A stretch of DNA of 48,282 nt, from contig JBHAZV010000032.1 in NCBI GenBank assembly GCA_041781135.1, positions 1-48,282 of the forward strand, given 5' to 3'. This DNA is from JAUMXJ01 sp041781135. Its GTDB lineage: Bacteria > Bacillota > Clostridia > Peptostreptococcales > Acidaminobacteraceae. The notes below the pieces were generated by a model. The model saw only the letters and a program-made list of their open reading frames with translations, was not told the origin of the DNA and searched no databases. The position numbers and the translations under genes are program-made. Positions 23,471 to 32,487 of the stretch are shown piece by piece. Position 1 is the stretch's first letter, and every line of letters begins with the position of its first letter.

Positions 23471-25468
23471 ATGGAAAAGAAAGGATTTAGTATTGGTTTA
23501 ATTGGTAAAAAACTCCTTGTAACAATGGTGCTGATGTGTCTTATACCGCTTGCGATTGCGGGGTTTATCACCAATAACGAAGCAAAGTCGAAGCTTACTG
23601 AAAAGCTTGTAATGCTCAGTTCGCAGTCTTTGTCGCTCGTTAGCGACGGCATAGACGAATATTTTGGCGGACTTAAACAGGTCATGTCTATTGCGGCGGA
23701 TAACAATCATGTGAAGAACACCTACACTTCCGGTCACGAAAAGCAGATGATGGATTTCCTGGATTCGATCACAAAGATTCGAGACGATATACAGTATATC
23801 TATCTCGGGCGCTCTGATAAAGCAATGAAGATATATCCCTATGTGGAGCTTCCTGCGGATTATGACCCCACTTCTCGCGATTGGTATCAGAACGCTGCGG
23901 CAAATCCGGACGCCGCTGTAATTACAGGACCGTATGTGGATGTGGCTACTGGCGACATTATTATAACTGTTTCAAGAGCGGTATTTTTAGGCGATAATAT
24001 GGTCGGGGTTTTGGCGGCCGACTGTTCTCTGCAGTCTGTTTCCGAAAAAATTTCTGACAGAAGCATCGGCAGCACAGGATATATTTTTGCTGCGACTGTC
24101 GATGGCTTAATAATAGCGCATCCTGATAAATCCCTTATTGGAACTAATATTCAGGACAGGTATGGTTTTTGGGAAGAGACGCGATCTAAACGCGATGGTT
24201 TTTTGAGATATAAGTACGATGGCGACGATGCGTTCGGAGCTTTTTCCACCAATGATAATACCGGTTGGTTTATCTGTACTTCATTTAAGGAGAGGGAGCT
24301 CGATGATGACACGAGCTCGATCAGAAATGCTACCCTTGTGGTGTCGTTTGTTGTGACATTTGTGGCGGCTGTTATAGCAATGTTTATTGGAAAGAAATAC
24401 AGCTCGCATATTTCACGCGTCCAGAAGGGGTTTGCGCATGTGGCTGACGGCGATTTGACAGTCAGGATAAAGACGCGCGGGCGCGACGAATTTGCACAGC
24501 TTGGAGAATCGTTCAACTCCATGCTCGAGCGAATATCTGCGCTGCTTTCGAGCGTTGTCGCTTCTGCCGAAACTGTTATGCATACGTCGACGCGGCTTGC
24601 GGAGCAGTCTTTTGATGTAAATCGTGCGGTATCCGACGTTGCTCATTCTGTGGACGATGTTTCGCGGGGTTCTGTTTCGCAGGCTGAGGATGCGATGGTC
24701 GGACTTCAGGAGATGGAGAATATGTCGGCACAGCTGGATGGCATAGCGCTGCGTTCCAATGAAATGAACGAGATTTCAAATTTTGCAAAAGATCTCAGCA
24801 GGCAGGGCTTCGAGATAATAGACGGTCTGACTGAAAAGTCGGAAAGGACAATGGCGGCGACAAGCGAGGTCAGCGCGGCTGTTGACGATATGTACAAGAG
24901 TTCGCTGCAAATCAGCAATATATCTGACGCTCTTGCATCGATAACCTCACAGACAAATTTACTTTCGCTTAATGCTGGTATAGAGGCTGCAAGGGCGGGA
25001 GATGCCGGCAGAGGCTTCGGAGTTGTCGCCAATGAGATCAGAAAGCTTGCGGAGGAGTCGAGGGCTTCCACAGAAGAAATCAAATTGATTATCGACGGGA
25101 TCCAGAGCAAGGCGTCTTCGGTTGCAAGTTCAATCAAGACAACTCGCGAAACTGTTGCGGAGCAGGATAGAGCGGTAGTCGATACGCGCGAGATATTCGA
25201 CCGGATACTCGAAGCCATCGAGAAGCTTTCCGCCAAAGTGGCAGAGGTAGTTGCTGCGGTAGAATCGACAAATAAAAACAAGCTTTCGCTTCTTGGGGTT
25301 ATCCAGGGCGTATCATCCGTATCTGAGGAAGGAGCCGCTGCAGTGCAGGAGGTGACTGCATCAACCGAGGAGATAAGCGCAAATATGGACGAATTTACCC
25401 GTTATGCCGAGGAATTGAAACAGCTTGCAGAGAATCTCGGCGCGGAGGTCAGAAAGTTCAGGGTCTGA
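23471..25468 (+). CDS. Methyl-accepting chemotaxis protein
   Basis: A 665-residue transmembrane chemoreceptor. Membrane segments lie near 14-33 and 285-304. The extracytoplasmic sensor between them is a dCache-type domain, with YPYVELPADYDPTSRDWYQNA and the GSTGYIFAATVDGLIIAHPD second lobe, which usually binds small ligands such as amino acids. A HAMP domain follows (about 305-360), then a long helical signalling domain whose hairpin tip is about SQTNLLSLNAGIEAARAGDAGRGFGVVANEIRKLAEES. It implies a chemotaxis and motility system elsewhere in the genome. The ligand cannot be read from the sequence. Confidence 0.95.
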   Translation: MEKKGFSIGLIGKKLLVTMVLMCLIPLAIAGFITNNEAKSKLTEKLVMLSSQSLSLVSDGIDEYFGGLKQVMSIAADNNHVKNTYTSGHEKQMMDFLDSITKIRDDIQYIYLGRSDKAMKIYPYVELPADYDPTSRDWYQNAAANPDAAVITGPYVDVATGDIIITVSRAVFLGDNMVGVLAADCSLQSVSEKISDRSIGSTGYIFAATVDGLIIAHPDKSLIGTNIQDRYGFWEETRSKRDGFLRYKYDGDDAFGAFSTNDNTGWFICTSFKERELDDDTSSIRNATLVVSFVVTFVAAVIAMFIGKKYSSHISRVQKGFAHVADGDLTVRIKTRGRDEFAQLGESFNSMLERISALLSSVVASAETVMHTSTRLAEQSFDVNRAVSDVAHSVDDVSRGSVSQAEDAMVGLQEMENMSAQLDGIALRSNEMNEISNFAKDLSRQGFEIIDGLTEKSERTMAATSEVSAAVDDMYKSSLQISNISDALASITSQTNLLSLNAGIEAARAGDAGRGFGVVANEIRKLAEESRASTEEIKLIIDGIQSKASSVASSIKTTRETVAEQDRAVVDTREIFDRILEAIEKLSAKVAEVVAAVESTNKNKLSLLGVIQGVSSVSEEGAAAVQEVTASTEEISANMDEFTRYAEELKQLAENLGAEVRKFRV

Positions 25469-25482
25469 TTTGAACCGGTTTG

Positions 25483-25491
25483 TGTTATAAT
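25483..25491 (+). promoter_or_regulatory. Extended -10 promoter of the transglutaminase-like gene
   Basis: TGT-TATAAT (25483-25491) is a TGn-extended -10 element about 25 bases before the ATG at 25517. No -35 at normal spacing is seen. The gene also has a GGAGGG ribosome site. Confidence 0.4.
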
Positions 25492-25516
25492 TATTTAACA
25501 ACATGGAGGGATAATT

Positions 25517-26953
25517 ATGAGCAAAGTTAATCAGAATCGACGGTTTATTTTGAATCTAACAAACACAGCAAAGCTTTTCGTGTTGATGCTTGTGCTGTGC
25601 ACGGGTGCTATTTTGAGCAATCCGGTATATGCTTCGGATGCTATTCGGGTGACGCTCGACGGAAAGGAACTTAGTTTTGATGTAGATCCAATTATAGAAA
25701 ACGGCAGGACGCTTGTGCCGGTAAGGGCCATATTTGAGGCGTGCGGCGCCGATGTCGAGTGGGTGCAGGCTACAAGCACCATCAATGCAAGCAAGGGCGA
25801 CAGCTTCATAAAGATGATACTCGGAAAACCGCGTATGTTTGTGGACGGAAAGATTATCTATCTGGACGCGGCTCCGAAGGTGGTTGCGGGCAGGACGCTT
25901 GTGCCTCTGCGCGCTGTCAGCGAGGCGCTGGGGCTTGATGTCAAGTGGGTCGGAGCTGTTAGAACTGTCGAGCTTTCGAGCAGCGATATCGACAGCGATG
26001 ATCTTGCAAATAAAAAACAGGGTACGTATATTGTTACAAGCAATAGGGACGATAATGCCGAAATCGAGATTTTGGGCAATATTCTCAATGTTGATTTCGA
26101 GACTGGCGACGGGAATTTTGATTATATGAGCGTACGTTTGTGCGCTGGAAATGAGCCGTCTCAAAATTTTCCTCTTGTTGAGGACAGGCGCGTGGATTAT
26201 ATAGCGGATGGAATAGAAGCGTCGTTTGAACTTGGGGGCTACAAGTATTACGATGTGAATATCATTGGCTGGGCGCTGACCGCAGAAGGCAGCTATAAAG
26301 GTACATATTTGCTTGAACCTTCCAGACTTATCATAGAAAAAAACGGCGGCGGGTACGGATTTAGGAATTCAGAGTACGACAAATCGGCACAGACGCTTAT
26401 GGGGATAGGAAATCCCGGAAGTCATCTCGATCTCGGTCACTTAAGTGCAGCGGAGCTTGCAAAGATCAAGGAGCTTTCTGATAGTATATGCAGAGGGGCT
26501 TCAAGTGAATATCAAAAAGCAAGGCTTATTCATGACTGGATTGCTAAAAATATTTACTATGATTACGACAATATGGGTTCAGAAAATCTGGCTTATGATT
26601 CGCCTGATGTACTTGAAGCAAAAAAGACGGTTTGTGGCGGATTTTCAAATTTGTATAGAGATATGCTGCGTTCGCAGAATATCCCTTGCACAGTAGTAAT
26701 CGGATTAATAAAACGTAATAGCTTCGAGGAATTTGATGCGGTACGGCGCGACCATGGCTGGAATGCGGCGTTTGTCGACGGGCGATGGATTTTTGTCGAT
26801 GTAACATGGGATACCCAAAATTCGGTCGAGAATGGGGTTTTTAAGGCAGGACAAACTCGAAGTGAGTATTTTGACATTGATTTCGAGTATTTTACTCACG
26901 ACCACAGGTTTGACGAAATCGAGCATGAAGCATGGCGCTACGGCAAAAACTGA
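25517..26953 (+). CDS. Secreted protein with copper amine oxidase-like N-terminal domain and transglutaminase-like domain
   Basis: A 478-residue exported protein. A signal peptide (about 1-40, cut after VYAS) precedes a copper amine oxidase-like N-terminal domain (about 45-155), recognised by two GRTLVPVRA/GRTLVPLRA repeats; such modules are non-catalytic and cell-surface associated. A middle beta-rich region of unknown type follows, then a transglutaminase/protease-like core (about 325-440) with the catalytic Cys in TVCGGFSNLYRDML, His in RDHGWNAAFVDG and Asp in WIFVDVTWD. The triad is complete, so it is probably active as a cysteine peptidase or transglutaminase at the cell wall. Confidence 0.88.
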   Translation: MSKVNQNRRFILNLTNTAKLFVLMLVLCTGAILSNPVYASDAIRVTLDGKELSFDVDPIIENGRTLVPVRAIFEACGADVEWVQATSTINASKGDSFIKMILGKPRMFVDGKIIYLDAAPKVVAGRTLVPLRAVSEALGLDVKWVGAVRTVELSSSDIDSDDLANKKQGTYIVTSNRDDNAEIEILGNILNVDFETGDGNFDYMSVRLCAGNEPSQNFPLVEDRRVDYIADGIEASFELGGYKYYDVNIIGWALTAEGSYKGTYLLEPSRLIIEKNGGGYGFRNSEYDKSAQTLMGIGNPGSHLDLGHLSAAELAKIKELSDSICRGASSEYQKARLIHDWIAKNIYYDYDNMGSENLAYDSPDVLEAKKTVCGGFSNLYRDMLRSQNIPCTVVIGLIKRNSFEEFDAVRRDHGWNAAFVDGRWIFVDVTWDTQNSVENGVFKAGQTRSEYFDIDFEYFTHDHRFDEIEHEAWRYGKN

Positions 26954-26987
26954 TGAACCGGTATCGGGCTAATTGCAGATGTAATGG

Positions 26988-27428
26988 TTATGTATCTATT
27001 CTGACGATGTCGGTAAGCGCTCTGTTGCGGTATATTAAATCCTTGCGGATTGTAAAGCCCGTTTTTTCCCAGAAATTATTGCCGGTTTCGTTTTTATCAA
27101 ATACGACCAATGCAGCTTTAGTTATTCCGGCTTTTTGCAAAGCAGACAGGGCGGTCTCTACGAGCTTGCTGCCGACGCCTTGGTTTCTATATTTCGGGTT
27201 GACTGCGGTGTGGTAGATATATCCTCTTCTGCCGTCGTTTCCGACTATGATAACCCCGGCGATAGCGGCATTGATTTCGGCGACAAAGCAGGTGTCGGGA
27301 TTCCTTTTAAGGAATCTGTCGATGCCTTCTTTTGAGTCGTCGAGATTATTAAGTCCCATGCCTTTGCAGGACATCCAGAGTTCATATACATTTTCGTAAT
27401 CGTCGATAGTCATTATGCGAATATTCAT
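26988..27428 (-). CDS. GNAT-family N-acetyltransferase
   Basis: A 146-residue acetyl-CoA-dependent acetyltransferase. The acetyl-CoA-binding region is YIYHTAVNPKYRNQGVGSKLVETALSAL (the R/Q-x-x-G-x-G/A motif is RNQGVG), and the C-terminal FWEKTGFTIRKD strand-loop is typical. The ATG at 27428 is chosen over a TTG 12 bases upstream because the GGAG of that region then serves as the ribosome site. The substrate is unknown. The gene is convergent with the transglutaminase-like gene, with only 34 bases between the stops. Confidence 0.9.
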   Translation of the reverse strand: MNIRIMTIDDYENVYELWMSCKGMGLNNLDDSKEGIDRFLKRNPDTCFVAEINAAIAGVIIVGNDGRRGYIYHTAVNPKYRNQGVGSKLVETALSALQKAGITKAALVVFDKNETGNNFWEKTGFTIRKDLIYRNRALTDIVRIDT

Positions 27429-27713
27429 ACGGTGCTCCAACTTTCATAATTTTGCAGTTTGGAGTATTGTAGCAGCTTTGGGAGCGCAGAACAAGCATTA
27501 AACGGAAGAATAAGGGCAGGACGGTCGGCAAAGTAGGTCAGGCAAATTAAGTAGTTAAATCGAATCGGTGCAGGAAAAACACAGCAGGGCATTTTGCTTA
27601 TACACACTTATTTTGAGGCCGCCAACAATTTACATTTTGGGCAATGATTCAAAGTGGGTGTCTTGGTATAGTTACTATGGAGAGCTTGTGCGATAAATGG
27701 AGGGGGAACGATA

Positions 27714-30344
27714 ATGATAAGATTTCCTGAAATACTTGCGCCTGTTGGCGGTGAATCTCAGCTGCGGGCTGCGGTATTGGCTGGCGCGGATGCTGTCTAC
27801 CTTGCGGGGCAGTCTTTTGGCGCACGCAGCTCTGCAAAGAATTTCGACAGGAAGGCTCTTGCGGAGGCGGTGCGATATGCGCATATACATGGAGTTTCTG
27901 TTTATGTAACAGTAAATACCTTGATTCTGGATGAAGAAATGGCCGAAGCTGTGGATTTTGTCGATTATTTGTACGAAATTGGCGCAGATGCGGTGATTGT
28001 TCAGGATATAGGGCTTGCAGGCATAATCAGGGAGCGCCATCCTGATCTGCCGCTGCACGCGAGCACACAGATGACTTTTCATAATGTCGAGGGTGTGCGG
28101 TATGCCAAGGAAATGGGGTTTTCCAGGGTAGTGCTGCCGCGCGAAATGGAGATTAGCGAAATTCGCGATATAGCCGCGGCGGTGGATATCGAGCTTGAGG
28201 TTTTTATACACGGCGCGTTGTGCGTATCGTATTCCGGGATGTGCCTGATGAGCTCGTACATCGGCGGCAGAAGCGGAAACAGGGGGAGCTGTGCGCAGCC
28301 GTGCAGAAAGAAGTACGATCTTTTTTCGACGGATGACGCGCGGACGTTTGATGTAAGCGGTGTGCGCGTACTCAGTCCCAAGGATCTTTCCACGGCAGAA
28401 TATTTAGATGAATTGAAACTTATTCCCAAAATTTCTCTTAAAATCGAAGGAAGACTTAAAGATTACGATTATGTTTATAATGTGGTCGCGGCGTACCGAG
28501 GGCTTCTGGACGGCGCTGTTTCTGGCGATGAAGCGAGTGCAATGCTTGAAAGGAGCTATAATCGGGGATATACGAAGGGCTTTGTCTTTTCGGAGGACTC
28601 GGTGGATTGGCATGCAGGTCTGCACACCGGAAACAGGGGTGTGCCGCTTGGAACGGTAGTATCCTCGAAGCCGACTTTTGCAGATTTGCGGGAAAATGCC
28701 GAATCTGCACGACGCGAGCGTTCGGCAGGGTTGGACGGAAATGGATATGAGCATTCAGCAAAATCTGTTGCTTTTTGTGAAAAATCGTCTGCTGAAACAG
28801 AATATTACAGCAAGGACGGAAGGCGCTATGTTGTCGTATTGCGTCTTGCTGATTCGCTCTGTGTCGGCGATGAAATACAGTACAAAATGGGCGATGGGCG
28901 TACGGTCGGGGCGCGGGCAGAATGGATAATGCTTGGCGGCAAGCGTGTAGAAAGTGCCCCTGTCGGTTCTGTGGTAAGCGTGCCGTTTGGGTGTCTGCTC
29001 CGCGCGGGCGACGCGCTGGACAAGACATATAGTGTGGAGCACATTGCTTCTGTCGATGCCGCTATGAATGTGCAGCCAAAGCGTTGGAGCGTCGCCCTCC
29101 GCGCAGCGATGCGGCCGGGTGAAGCGGTGCAGATTGAAGCGGAACTCCGCCCGCTCGGCGGCTCTTGCGGCGGCTCTTGCGGCGGTAAGTTTGGCGCTGC
29201 GGTTCCCTTTACTCCTGCGGCGTTTGCAGCCGCCACTGCCGCTCCCGCCTCCTCGCACTCAGCCGCTCCCGCCGCCTCGCCGCCGCTTCACACTATTTCG
29301 CTGCGCGGTCCGACCGTTCAGGTCGCTGCTGGTCGTGGAACTGATGCATCACGCGTAGTAGAACAGTTGTCGAAGTTCGGCGGATCGCCATTTGAACTGG
29401 ATGTGTCGCTGTCGCATTTTGACATAGCGCAGGGCATATTTTTGCCGATTTCGGATATCAATGCCCTTAGGAGGCAGATCATCGACATTTTTACAGAATA
29501 TCTGGTAAACAGGTATCCAAGCAGAGCGGAAAGGATTGCTCTGCTACCAAAATTTTCTATCGAATGCGCGCTCGCAAAAGCCGCGACGTACGCTGAGCGG
29601 AAGCCTTCCAATGCGGCAACGCCCGGTGCGTGCTCTGTATTGCCCGGCACAGAGCATGGCAGCAGTTTTATGCTTGCAAAGACTGCCGGGTATTCAGTAC
29701 CACCTGCCGCTGAGCCGACTGACGGCAGTTTTGTTCCGGACATCAAATCAACTGAACGTTTTCCCTCGTACGGGGAACAGTCAGGCGGCTCACTTTCGGA
29801 TTTCGGTTCTTCCGTCGCGGAGTGTCATAGCTTAAATTGCGGAAAATCAGATTTTTCCAATGCCGAGTGGCTCAGGCTGCCGGCGCTTATTCCCGGAGAG
29901 CGATGGCAGTATTATCAGAGTTTGGTAGACCGCGCGCAGCGCGTGGAGATTGGGCATTTGTCTCAGTTAAATTTCAGCGGTCTCTCTGGCAAGGAGGTCC
30001 GCGCAGCTTATACCATAAATGCCTTTAATAGCTTTTCCGTAAAATTTCTGCGTGACCGCGGAGTCGGAGAGATAGAAATATCGCCGGAGATACAAAAATC
30101 CTGGCTTCAGTCGCTTTCGGACATTGTCGATGTTTCCGACCGAAGTCTTGTGCTTATGAGGATGAAGTATTGTCCTGTTGGAGCGTATTTTGGAGGCGGA
30201 AGACGCTGCGGTCTCTGTCAAAAATATAGTTTTGCACTTCGCGATGAATTTGGAATAGAGTACCCGCTGCGCCTCGATAGCAGCGCATGTTCTGCTGAGC
30301 TGTTATCGCCGTACGGCAAAAAGGGGAAAAAGTTATCTTTTTAG
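27714..30344 (+). CDS. Peptidase U32 family protein with DUF3656-type C terminus (RlhA/TrhP-like)
   Basis: An 876-residue member of the long U32 group, whose studied members hydroxylate 23S rRNA or tRNA rather than act as peptidases. The U32 core (about 1-260) begins PEILAPVGGESQLRAAVLAGADAVYL and carries the cysteines of HGALCVSYSGMC and GNRGSCAQPC, a likely iron-sulfur site. LKIEGRLKDYDYVYNVV ends the core. The C-terminal half contains two low-complexity, Gly/Ser/Ala/Pro-rich inserts (about 480-525 and 620-710) that make the protein longer than usual. More cysteines near YFGGGRRCGLC follow. GGAGGGGG precedes the ATG. Confidence 0.9.
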   Translation: MIRFPEILAPVGGESQLRAAVLAGADAVYLAGQSFGARSSAKNFDRKALAEAVRYAHIHGVSVYVTVNTLILDEEMAEAVDFVDYLYEIGADAVIVQDIGLAGIIRERHPDLPLHASTQMTFHNVEGVRYAKEMGFSRVVLPREMEISEIRDIAAAVDIELEVFIHGALCVSYSGMCLMSSYIGGRSGNRGSCAQPCRKKYDLFSTDDARTFDVSGVRVLSPKDLSTAEYLDELKLIPKISLKIEGRLKDYDYVYNVVAAYRGLLDGAVSGDEASAMLERSYNRGYTKGFVFSEDSVDWHAGLHTGNRGVPLGTVVSSKPTFADLRENAESARRERSAGLDGNGYEHSAKSVAFCEKSSAETEYYSKDGRRYVVVLRLADSLCVGDEIQYKMGDGRTVGARAEWIMLGGKRVESAPVGSVVSVPFGCLLRAGDALDKTYSVEHIASVDAAMNVQPKRWSVALRAAMRPGEAVQIEAELRPLGGSCGGSCGGKFGAAVPFTPAAFAAATAAPASSHSAAPAASPPLHTISLRGPTVQVAAGRGTDASRVVEQLSKFGGSPFELDVSLSHFDIAQGIFLPISDINALRRQIIDIFTEYLVNRYPSRAERIALLPKFSIECALAKAATYAERKPSNAATPGACSVLPGTEHGSSFMLAKTAGYSVPPAAEPTDGSFVPDIKSTERFPSYGEQSGGSLSDFGSSVAECHSLNCGKSDFSNAEWLRLPALIPGERWQYYQSLVDRAQRVEIGHLSQLNFSGLSGKEVRAAYTINAFNSFSVKFLRDRGVGEIEISPEIQKSWLQSLSDIVDVSDRSLVLMRMKYCPVGAYFGGGRRCGLCQKYSFALRDEFGIEYPLRLDSSACSAELLSPYGKKGKKLSF
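29158..29300 (+). repeat. GC-rich low-complexity insert in the U32 gene
   Basis: Two copies of the 12-bp GGCGGCTCTTGC (encoding GGSC) start the segment, followed by a run of Ala, Ser and Pro codons (AAFAAATAAPASSHSAAPAASPP). Base composition is clearly richer in G and C than the flanking gene, and the reading frame is kept. Confidence 0.7.
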
Positions 30345-30357
30345 GAGGATCGCTGCT

Positions 30358-32349
30358 ATGATAAAAATTTTAAGTACAAGGTTAGCATATTTTGCGGTAT
30401 TTTTTGTGTTGATGTTTATTCTTGCAGGCTGCGGCGAATTAAACGGCAGCGCTTCGGGAGATGCCGCTCTCTTAGGAAGCGAGAATGATTTAGAAGTTCA
30501 GTCGTCACATACATTTACGTTATCGGGTTCGGGAATCAGTGCATCCGGCGAAATTAGTTCCACGGAAAGTAGCACGGAAAAGACTTTTATAGAATTTTCA
30601 AAGGGCATATTGATTACAAACGAAGTTTCGGGCGCAGATCCAAAGGCGCTCTATGCCGCCCGCAACTATGTTCCCGTAATGACGACAAACTATCGCGGCG
30701 ACCAGATGACAAATTATTTTGACAGGGCACAGCTTATCGAGTATATCGACACATATGGCGGCGGGCCGATTCTATATTATGAGGACTTGGTTTGGCGCAT
30801 GGATCCGGTGTTTGTAAAGCCGTTTTACCATGCCGAACCATTTGATTATTGTGGACTTGCAGTAGTCGGCGATTTCCCCGAAAGATTTTCGGATCTGTCC
30901 GAAAATCGGTCATCGGAGAGTTCTGGTCATGACGAAAGGGATTATGTATTTTATTTAATAGACACAGAGGGTTCCTGCGTTGCCGGTCCATTTGATGAAC
31001 TTTACAGAACCGGCGAAATGTTTGTTGCATTTTCGGAGTCAAAATGTCTGCTTCTGGATTCGAACGGCGCTGTTTATGATGATATTACCGAAAAAATCAT
31101 TGTAGACGGCGAGGTTAGCTTCGAAATTTTCGAGGGAGTAATATACAGTAAAACCACAGAGTTTGCATACGATACAATTGCTAAGAGAGAAATAGATTAC
31201 GAGTATTTTTTCGATATTTTAACAACGAATTATATCTCAGCGGGCAGAGACGCTTCAGCTTCAGATGTCGGCGTTCAAGATTCGGATTACTATAAAACAG
31301 TCGAAAAAATTTATGTCGGTGGCGGTTCGAGTGATGAGAGCGTGCATCTCTCGTACCCTTTAGGCGGCGGATATTTTGCTCACACCCTTGTGGGAAGCCT
31401 CAGCGTCGACGCGTTTCGCAAGAGTGCAGGCAATTATCATTTTGCAGATACATTCCCAAAGGAAATTGCGAGCTGCACCGATGGAGTTTACAAGAGCCTG
31501 ACTGAACCCCAATACTACTACATCGAGAGGGCTTACGGAAATGTATTTTATGTGTTCGATGGCGATGAGTACTATTTTTACGATGTATCTGCGGGGAAAC
31601 GGGCTTTGCCGCATTCGCGTCTGAAAGGCTCGCAAATCATATATTCATACGATGGTCTGCTCATCGCCCGTAATTTTGGATTTAACAGCGCATTTATTAC
31701 TGACCGCAGCTTTGTTGAGTTCTCTACGGCGATGTACGTCGGTCATGCGGCGGTAGTCTATCCGATCGAGCGAAGCTATTATTTTTGGATGTATATATAT
31801 CCACAGATAGAATATCCCGACAAGTCGGTACAGGACAAGATCAATGAAGCGCTGACACCGGCGCGTTTGCCGGAGTCTTATGATATCAGCGAGATGACAG
31901 ACGGCGGGATTTTTCAGAGTGTGCTCATAAGCTCTTTTGATATAGCGGAGCATAGTGACTATCTCACTGTAATAAAGTATGACAGCGAGTTTTTCTTTTC
32001 GGACAGGGAATCAGGTTTTGACGCCGAAGTAGAGGTATTTGATCTGCGGACGGGGGAAGGCGCTAAGCTGAGCGATTGGATAATGACCGACGAGGAATCA
32101 TTGCGGCGTCTGGAGGTCGTTTTGATCGATGCCGTCGAGCTGCAGCGCGTTTTTGACGGTTATGAGGCAATAGTTGAGTATAGTGTTGACAATGCTCTTG
32201 ATGGGAAAATTTTTCCGTCGGAGGACGGCTTCAAGGTTGTGTTCGTTCCCGTTGAAAACAAGGCATACGAGGTAATCGAGGTGATCGTTCCGTATGAGGA
32301 TCTGCGAGGAATAATGCTTGAAGATGCCTATCGCAGACTTACAGAGTAA
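30358..32349 (+). CDS. Large lipoprotein with probable DUF3298-type C-terminal domain
   Basis: A 663-residue surface lipoprotein. The signal peptide ends in the lipobox LAGC (Cys 25), followed by a Ser/Thr/Gly-rich linker. The long middle part (about 90-470) is beta-rich, acidic and Tyr-rich, and looks like a WG-repeat or propeller-like region, with no motif I can name. The C terminus (from about 470: IYPQIEYPDKSVQDKINEAL) resembles the DUF3298 module found in PdaC- and RsiV-like proteins, which bind or process cell-wall sugars. AGGAGG precedes the ATG, 13 bases after the U32 stop, so the two genes are co-transcribed. Confidence 0.75.
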   Translation: MIKILSTRLAYFAVFFVLMFILAGCGELNGSASGDAALLGSENDLEVQSSHTFTLSGSGISASGEISSTESSTEKTFIEFSKGILITNEVSGADPKALYAARNYVPVMTTNYRGDQMTNYFDRAQLIEYIDTYGGGPILYYEDLVWRMDPVFVKPFYHAEPFDYCGLAVVGDFPERFSDLSENRSSESSGHDERDYVFYLIDTEGSCVAGPFDELYRTGEMFVAFSESKCLLLDSNGAVYDDITEKIIVDGEVSFEIFEGVIYSKTTEFAYDTIAKREIDYEYFFDILTTNYISAGRDASASDVGVQDSDYYKTVEKIYVGGGSSDESVHLSYPLGGGYFAHTLVGSLSVDAFRKSAGNYHFADTFPKEIASCTDGVYKSLTEPQYYYIERAYGNVFYVFDGDEYYFYDVSAGKRALPHSRLKGSQIIYSYDGLLIARNFGFNSAFITDRSFVEFSTAMYVGHAAVVYPIERSYYFWMYIYPQIEYPDKSVQDKINEALTPARLPESYDISEMTDGGIFQSVLISSFDIAEHSDYLTVIKYDSEFFFSDRESGFDAEVEVFDLRTGEGAKLSDWIMTDEESLRRLEVVLIDAVELQRVFDGYEAIVEYSVDNALDGKIFPSEDGFKVVFVPVENKAYEVIEVIVPYEDLRGIMLEDAYRRLTE

Positions 32350-32487
32350 AGATACATATAGACATATACGAGATTAATCAGTATAATTGCGCTGATATAA
32401 CAAAAGGGGGAGGAGCTTTTTTCGGGCAGGGTTCGCGCATTGACGGCGCGAATCTGGAAAACATTATCCGGAGAGGCGAAAGAAGAT

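Noticed and set aside
29068..29358. Proline/leucine-rich frame overlapping the U32 insert
   Set aside because: It is an out-of-frame reading of the GC-rich insert; the U32 frame is continuous and conserved on both sides, so it is no evidence of a frameshift.
32440..32487. Longer hydrogenase-like protein from a TTG at 32440
   Set aside because: The GGGAGGAG upstream is about 25 bases away and the added residues do not resemble the family N terminus. A TTCGCGC/GCGCGAA hairpin also covers this codon.
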